NCBI GenBank assembly: GCA_017524615.1
Contig: JAFXVJ010000007.1
Span: 62,001-126,000, forward strand
Direction of reading: 5' to 3'
Length of the DNA: 64,000 bases
Source: Clostridia bacterium
GTDB taxonomy: Bacteria > Bacillota > Clostridia > Christensenellales > Aristaeellaceae
Part shown: in pieces, positions 59,818 to 64,000 of the stretch
How the letters are laid out: each line of letters starts with the position of its first letter
Position numbering within the stretch: the first letter of the stretch is position 1
Translations under genes and position numbers: made by a program
Notes under the pieces: generated by a model
The model's database searches: none
What the model saw: the letters and a program-made list of their open reading frames with translations, nothing else
Told to the model about the DNA's origin: nothing

Positions 59818-60779
59818 GCCCTGCCCGCGGGCACCGGCACGGTGTCGATCAGCTGGGACAGCACCTGCTGGGCTGATACGCCCTTCATCCGGGCCTCGGG
59901 GGTCAGGATCAGCCGGTGGGACAATACGGGCAGCGCCATGCGCCGGATGTCGTCCGGCAGCACATAATCCCGGCCGGACAGCAGCGCGCTGGCCTGGGCA
60001 GCCCGCAGCAGGGCAATGGAACCGCGGGGAGAGGCGCCCAGCTGCAGCGCGGCATGATTGCGGGTCATGGCCACGATGGTGGCCACGTAGCTTCGGGCTT
60101 CATGACTGGCGTATACGGTGCCCACCTGCTCCTGCATGGCGATGATTTCTTCTGCCCTGCATACCGGCGCCAGGGTTTGCATGGGGGTCACCTGGCCGGA
60201 GTAGCGCTCCAGCACGTCAATTTCCTCCTCCAGGGAGGGATAGCCGATGGCGATGCGCAGAAAAAAACGATCCATTTGCGCTTCCGGCAGGGGATAGGTG
60301 CCCACGAATTCCACGGGGTTCTGGGTGGCCATCACCATAAAGGGCTGGGGCAGCCGGTGGGTGACGCCGTCCACGGTCACCTGGCCCTCCTCCATCACTT
60401 CCAGCAGTGCGGATTGAGTCTTGGGGGAGGTGCGGTTGATTTCGTCCGCCAGCACGATTTGGCTCATCACCGCGCCGGGCTTGAATTCCATGTCGCCGGT
60501 CTGCAGATTCACCATGGTGAAGCCCGTCACGTCGGAGGGCGTCACGTCCGGGGTGAACTGGATGCGCTTAAAGGAGCATTGCAGGGATTTGGCCAGGGCG
60601 GCGGCCATGGTGGTTTTGCCCACCCCGGGCACGTCCTCGATCAATACATGGCCCCGGCATACCAGGGCGATCAAAAGCAATTCAATGGCTTCGTCCTTGC
60701 CCACGATCACCCGGCGGATGTTTTGCTGCAGGGCGTACACCATGGGACGGGGCTGAGCCGGAGCGGATATAGGCTGCAT
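59814..60779 (-). CDS. MoxR-family AAA+ ATPase
   Basis: The 321-residue ATPase has IVGKDEAIELLLIAL, Walker A VPGVGKTT (about 51-58), the MoxR signature FTPDVTPSDVTGF, Walker B IVLADEINRTSPKTQSALLEVMEE and sensor 1 VMATQNPVEFVGTYPLPEAQMDRF. MoxR proteins remodel partner proteins, often VWA-domain proteins like the downstream DUF58 product. ATG at 60779 has GGAAGGAG upstream; earlier in-frame codons run through the promoter at 60862. Confidence 0.95.
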   Translation of the reverse strand: MQPISAPAQPRPMVYALQQNIRRVIVGKDEAIELLLIALVCRGHVLIEDVPGVGKTTMAAALAKSLQCSFKRIQFTPDVTPSDVTGFTMVNLQTGDMEFKPGAVMSQIVLADEINRTSPKTQSALLEVMEEGQVTVDGVTHRLPQPFMVMATQNPVEFVGTYPLPEAQMDRFFLRIAIGYPSLEEEIDVLERYSGQVTPMQTLAPVCRAEEIIAMQEQVGTVYASHEARSYVATIVAMTRNHAALQLGASPRGSIALLRAAQASALLSGRDYVLPDDIRRMALPVLSHRLILTPEARMKGVSAQQVLSQLIDTVPVPAGRA

Positions 60780-60861
60780 CAGGAAAGCACTCCTTCCAAA
60801 TGATACGCGTTCGTTCTGAAGGCGCCGGGCTCCCGGCATCATTGTGCCCGGTTCATAGGTC

Positions 60862-60890
60862 AGTATACCAAAAACTGTGCCGGATTGCAA
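60862..60890 (-). promoter_or_regulatory. Sigma-70 promoter for moxR
   Basis: On the minus strand TTGCAA (60885-60890) and TATACT (60862-60867), 17-bp spacer. Confidence 0.6.
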
Positions 60891-60998
60891 TAAAATCCGA
60901 CACAGAAATGTAAACAATTCGCAACAATTAAAGGGTTCTTTGCCGCTTGGATCGGGACTTGCCGGCGGGCATGACCGCCGCTGCGGCGGGCTATGCGA

Positions 60999-61517
60999 TC
61001 AGTCCTCGAAGGTGTTGGCCGCGCCGGGAGTGGGCAGGGCGGTGAAGCGCCAGGCACGGTCATCCAGGCGGGCGAAGGAAACGTCTTTTTCCTGGGCGTC
61101 AAAGCTGATGATATCCAGGATTTCCCCGCCAAAGGACAGCACCACCCGTTCCCCCTCGGCGCTGAGCTTGAAGCCAACGTGGATTTCATCGTCCGTTACA
61201 TCCTCAACGCCGCTGGCGAACACCACCAGATACCCGTGGGCGGGCAGGATCCAATCCGGAAAGACAAATTTTTCCAGATTCTTTTTTCCGTCGCTGAGGC
61301 ACAGGCCTTTCAGGTTCACCGGCTGATCGGACGTGTTGTATAGTTCGATCCAGTCGGATGATTCGCCGAAGCGGTCGGTCAGCGTATCGCCGTTGGAAGC
61401 CATCAATTCGTTGATGCGGATGGCGGTGAGATCGGCGGACACCGCGGCTTGCTCTGCCGCGGCGCAGGAGCAAAGCAGACAGCACAGCAACAGGCAGATC
61501 AGCACAGCTTTCTTCAC
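60999..61517 (-). CDS. Secreted lamin-tail domain protein
   Basis: The 172-residue protein has a signal with a possible lipobox LCSC (cysteine near 18), then one lamin-tail (LTD) domain from about 32 to 168, shown by IRINELMASNGDTLTDRFGESSDWIELYNTSDQPVNLKGLCLSD and the late SFARLDD and PTPGAANTF. LTD domains in bacteria are often on secreted nucleases or phosphatases; here the domain stands alone. No catalytic partner is seen nearby. ATG follows AAGGAGGAATGCTCCGTG. Confidence 0.88.
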   Translation of the reverse strand: MKKAVLICLLLCCLLCSCAAAEQAAVSADLTAIRINELMASNGDTLTDRFGESSDWIELYNTSDQPVNLKGLCLSDGKKNLEKFVFPDWILPAHGYLVVFASGVEDVTDDEIHVGFKLSAEGERVVLSFGGEILDIISFDAQEKDVSFARLDDRAWRFTALPTPGAANTFED

Positions 61518-61546
61518 GGAGCATTCCTCCTTGGACGGTTTTGATC

Positions 61547-61576
61547 AGTATACCACAGAAAGCCCCGGCTTGTCAC
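61547..61576 (-). promoter_or_regulatory. Sigma-70 promoter for the lamin-tail gene
   Basis: On the minus strand GTGACA (61571-61576) and TATACT (61547-61552), 18 bp apart. Confidence 0.55.
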
Positions 61577-61844
61577 GAAAATATCGCGCGGGTGGGAAAA
61601 TTACGTCCCCTGCGTGCGCGTGGTTTTGCTTATCGGGCGGAAAAAAACGAAACAAACGCGAAAAGCGCAAGGAAAGAGAGTTTTCTCCGGCCGTCTGTGC
61701 TCCCGCCGTGATTTTTCGTTCTCCCGGCGAGTACAGGTCAGGTCGCCATCAAGGGCAGTGCCCCTCCTGACACCCCCCCGCAAGCGCGGTTCCCCCTGCT
61801 TTCTGACCGGTTGCCGGGATCCAGAAAAGGCCGTGGATCCCCTG
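61577..61844. other. Intergenic stretch, no gene seen
   Basis: The stretch is GC-rich with no supported gene. It contains the 14-bp motif CCCCCGCAAGCGCG (61775-61788), the inverse of one at 7755-7768, and resembles other GC-rich spacer sequence here. It is downstream of rubrerythrin, but no T-tracted hairpin was found. Confidence 0.4.
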
Positions 61845-62396
61845 TCAATAATTGGTGGCGTTGATTTGGAAATAGGTTTGCGGATATGCGCACACGGGGC
61901 AGGGATCAGGCGCCTGCACGCCGGTATGCAGATGCCCACAGAAGCGGCAGCGCCACACGGCGGCGGGGTCGTCCGGCCGAACGAACAGGGATTGCCCCTG
62001 CAGCCGGGTGAGCAGGGTGCGGAACCGCGCCTCATGGGAGGCCTCAATGGCAGCCACACCGTCGAACTGCTTTTCCAGGGCGGTTTCGCCCTCCTTTTTT
62101 GCGTCCCGCGCACATTCCTTGTACTGCGTTTCCCATTCGCTGTGCTCGCCCTGAATGGCGGATTGCAGGTTCTTTGCCGTGTCGCCGGGCTGACTGCCGT
62201 CCGGGAACGCGTTCAGGGCGGTGAGCCACAGCCGGGCATGGGCCTGCTCGTTCTTGGCGGTTTCCTCGAAAATGTCGGCGATTTGCTGATACCCCTCCTG
62301 CCGGGCAGCCTGGGCATAGAAGGTGTATTTCATATACGCGGCGCATTCGGCGGCAAAGGCATCCCATAAACGCTGGGCGGTCAGTGGCTTGGGCAT
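61845..62396 (-). CDS. rbr: Rubrerythrin
   Basis: Rubrerythrin removes hydrogen peroxide in anaerobes with a di-iron centre. The 183-residue protein has diiron helices with AFAAECAAYMKY, EETAKNEQAHARLW and AIEASHEARF, then a C-terminal rubredoxin-like iron knuckle: CRFCG and CPVCAYP. ATG at 62396 is chosen with AAGGAGG about 12 nt upstream; ATG at 62405 lies too close to it. This supports a strict anaerobe. Confidence 0.95.
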   Translation of the reverse strand: MPKPLTAQRLWDAFAAECAAYMKYTFYAQAARQEGYQQIADIFEETAKNEQAHARLWLTALNAFPDGSQPGDTAKNLQSAIQGEHSEWETQYKECARDAKKEGETALEKQFDGVAAIEASHEARFRTLLTRLQGQSLFVRPDDPAAVWRCRFCGHLHTGVQAPDPCPVCAYPQTYFQINATNY

Positions 62397-62475
62397 GGCA
62401 TTCATTCCTCCTTGACAGTGAGTGTCTGCGTGCAGTATGCCCGAAAAAGGGAAAGCGTATACTCTTTTTCTTAAG

Positions 62476-63609
62476 TCACGTGCGCCGGCTCTTTGAGATA
62501 TCCTCCACCGCGTTGAGCAGGGCATCCACATCCTGCTCCGTATTATAGGGCCCCAGACTGGCCCGGACAGCGCCTGACGTGCCCAGCCAGGCGTGAATGG
62601 AGGGGGCGCAGTGCAGCCCGCCCCGGACGGCTATGCCCCTGCGGTTCAGTTCATCCGCCGTTTCACCGCTGTCCAGGCCGCGCACATTAAAGCTGACAAC
62701 CGCCGTCCTGGGCAGATCGGAAGGCCCGGAATAATCGTCGACGCCGGGAATACGCCGCAGGCCCCGCAGCAGACGCAGCGTCAGCGCCTGCTCATATTCC
62801 GTCATGGCGGCCCGGTGCCATCCCGTGAATTTCAGCCCCTGGAGCAATCCGGCGATGCCCGGCAGGTTGTGGGTGCCGCTCTCCAGCCGATCCGGCAGCA
62901 GGCTGGGCTGACGCAGGCTGTCGGAGGCTGATCCCGTGCCGCCTTCCCGCAGGGGCCGGGGCAGCATGCCTTCGCCCAGGCAGAGCAGTCCCGTGCCCAT
63001 AGGCCCCATCAGCCCCTTGTGGCCCGGCATGGCGATCATGTCCGCGCCCACGGCTGCCAGGTCTTCGGTGCCGGCGGTTTGGGCCGCGTCCAGCAGCAGG
63101 GGAATGCCAAATTCGTGACAGGTCCGGGTGATCTCCCGGGCGGGCTGGATGATGCCGGTGACGTTGCTGGCATGGCAAAGCACCATCAGCGCCGTCTGGG
63201 GCGTGACGGCTGCCCGGACAGTGGCGGGGGAGAGCAGGCCCCGCTCATCCGGCGGCAGGATGCGCACGTTGATTTTGCCCGCGTCGTGATAGCCCATCAG
63301 CGGACGCATCACGGCGTTGTGCTCGGCATGGGATACCAGCACCTCGTCGCCCGCGTGCAGGGTGCCCCGGATGGCCATGTTCAGGGCGTCCGTGCAGTTC
63401 AGGCAGAAAATCACCCGCTCCGGCGCGGATACGCCCGCGTAGGCCGCTGCCGCTTCTCGGCACGCTTCCAGGATCCTTCCGCCCGCCAGCGCGCCTGCGT
63501 GGCCCGCGCGGCCCGGATTGCCCCCGATCTTTTCCATGACGCCTTTCACAGCCCGGATCACCTCCGGGGGCTTGGGAAAACTGGTGGCGGCGTTGTCCAG
63601 ATAGATCAT
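62476..63609 (-). CDS. Cysteine desulfurase-like class V aminotransferase
   Basis: The 377-residue PLP enzyme has the pattern of the SufS/CsdA-like group found beside DUF3343 genes. MIYLDNAATSFPKP opens it, the PLP Lys is K198 in MPGHKG, and a catalytic-type cysteine is C334 in GLHCAPSIH. DAAQTAGT holds the cofactor aspartate. It probably mobilises sulfur (or selenium) from cysteine (or selenocysteine). It is divergent from the DUF3343 gene with 66 bp between. ATG follows GGGAGGAATGAGGC. Confidence 0.9.
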   Translation of the reverse strand: MIYLDNAATSFPKPPEVIRAVKGVMEKIGGNPGRAGHAGALAGGRILEACREAAAAYAGVSAPERVIFCLNCTDALNMAIRGTLHAGDEVLVSHAEHNAVMRPLMGYHDAGKINVRILPPDERGLLSPATVRAAVTPQTALMVLCHASNVTGIIQPAREITRTCHEFGIPLLLDAAQTAGTEDLAAVGADMIAMPGHKGLMGPMGTGLLCLGEGMLPRPLREGGTGSASDSLRQPSLLPDRLESGTHNLPGIAGLLQGLKFTGWHRAAMTEYEQALTLRLLRGLRRIPGVDDYSGPSDLPRTAVVSFNVRGLDSGETADELNRRGIAVRGGLHCAPSIHAWLGTSGAVRASLGPYNTEQDVDALLNAVEDISKSRRT

Positions 63610-63642
63610 GCCTCATTCCTCCCTGCACGGCGGCAAGCCGAT

Positions 63643-63661
63643 TCTCATAGACTGTATGAGA
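63643..63661. promoter_or_regulatory. Inverted repeat in the divergent spacer
   Basis: TCTCATA (63643-63649) and its complement TATGAGA (63655-63661) with a 5-bp centre, just before the DUF3343 ribosome site GAGGAGGG. Possible operator. Confidence 0.35.
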
Positions 63662-63675
63662 GAGGAGGGAAAAGC

Positions 63676-63951
63676 ATGACCAGCCATGAAACTTTCGGCA
63701 TCGCGGCCTTTCGGTCCCGCCAGCAGGTGATGCGCTTTGACAGCGCCTTGCGCCGGGCGGGCATTCACAGCGAGGTCATTTCTACGCCGCGGGATGTGGC
63801 CGTGGGCTGCGGCCTGTCTGTGCGGTTTGACCTGCGGGACGCCCAGCAAGCGGCGCAGGTGTATCAGCGCGCCCGCCCGGGCAACCTGATCGGCTTTTAC
63901 CGCGTGGACCGCGCGCCGGGGGATCGGCCCCGGGTGTCTGCTCTGTGGTGA
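63676..63951 (+). CDS. DUF3343 family small protein
   Basis: The 91-residue protein matches DUF3343, described as putative sulfur/selenium carriers. The opening FGIAAFRSRQQVMRFDSALRRAG and the motif STPRDVAVGCGLSVRFDL, with one conserved-looking cysteine (residue 45), are as expected. It faces the desulfurase-like gene across a 66-bp spacer, so the cysteine may receive sulfur from that enzyme (inference). ATG at 63676 follows AGGAGGGAAAAGC. The window ends 49 bp later. Confidence 0.88.
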   Translation: MTSHETFGIAAFRSRQQVMRFDSALRRAGIHSEVISTPRDVAVGCGLSVRFDLRDAQQAAQVYQRARPGNLIGFYRVDRAPGDRPRVSALW

Positions 63952-64000
63952 ACGGAGCCGCCTCTATCGGAGAAACGCGGATAAACGTGAAAAGCGTGAA

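Noticed and set aside
62406-62475. Promoter for rubrerythrin
   Set aside because: A CATACT box is visible on the minus strand, but no acceptable -35 box is found at 16-18 bp.

Overview
This 64 kb window is chromosomal DNA from a high-GC, low-redundancy Firmicute, probably a clostridial gut or rumen commensal. The evidence is the gene set and order: darA-holB-ricT, plsX-acpP-rnc-smc-ftsY, rpmH-rnpA-yidD-yidC-jag, rpsO-pnp-M16 peptidase, a PyrR-type attenuator, and rubrerythrin. There are AGGAGG ribosome sites, and many promoters have TTGACA/TATAAT-like boxes exactly 17 bp apart. Placement near Christensenellales/Aristaeellaceae is a guess from protein style (secreted proteins starting MKK-L-A-LLLA) and has not been tested. 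No rRNA, tRNA, CRISPR array, prophage or intact transposase was seen.

Layout. 1-4015: the tail of an unknown gene, two AT-richer genes that look acquired (GNAT acetyltransferase, orphan protein), a Usp-like protein, a small membrane protein and miaA. 4016-7163: an amino-acid ABC importer behind a near-perfect ARG box. 7164-7968: a repeat-rich intergenic block. 7969-10329: ricT, holB, darA (minus). 10517-18956: a secreted PIG-L deacetylase, then lipid synthesis and core genes plsX, acpP, rnc, smc, ftsY. 19102-26634: acetyltransferase, hydrolase, a cell-wall precursor block (membrane MurF-like ligase, ddl, alr), rsmD, coaD. 26655-30595: a coiled-coil protein, then the rpmH-to-jag cluster. 30596-35149: uracil permease behind a PyrR attenuator, rpsO, pnp. 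35552-38020: M16 peptidase and a second PIG-L protein. 38433-43718 (minus): pfkA, HerA-like ATPase, SDR, ispDF, DUF4364. 43847-56292: a carbohydrate island with GH13 amylase, two small membrane proteins, GH53 galactanase and a complete sugar ABC importer. 56427-60779 (minus): MoxR, DUF58, transglutaminase. 60999-63951: lamin-tail protein, rubrerythrin, cysteine desulfurase-like protein and divergent DUF3343.

The most unusual feature is in the ABC importers. The MalG-like permease (52498-55143) carries about 530 extra extracytoplasmic residues bracketed by two added membrane segments, built from repeats of an 18-residue motif plus a coiled coil. The amino-acid permease (5126-6430) also has an added N-terminal membrane anchor and about 180 extracytoplasmic residues. 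In both operons the solute-binding protein has a signal peptide but no lipobox cysteine. I infer that the permease domains may capture or tether freely secreted binding proteins. The sugar-binding protein also ends in a SusE/SusF-like module, so its substrate (galactan or starch oligosaccharides) is open.

Regulatory signals readable directly are the ARG box, the PyrR attenuator, intrinsic terminators after rpmH and after both binding-protein genes, a long hairpin just before rnc, and an operator-like dyad over the sugar-importer promoter.
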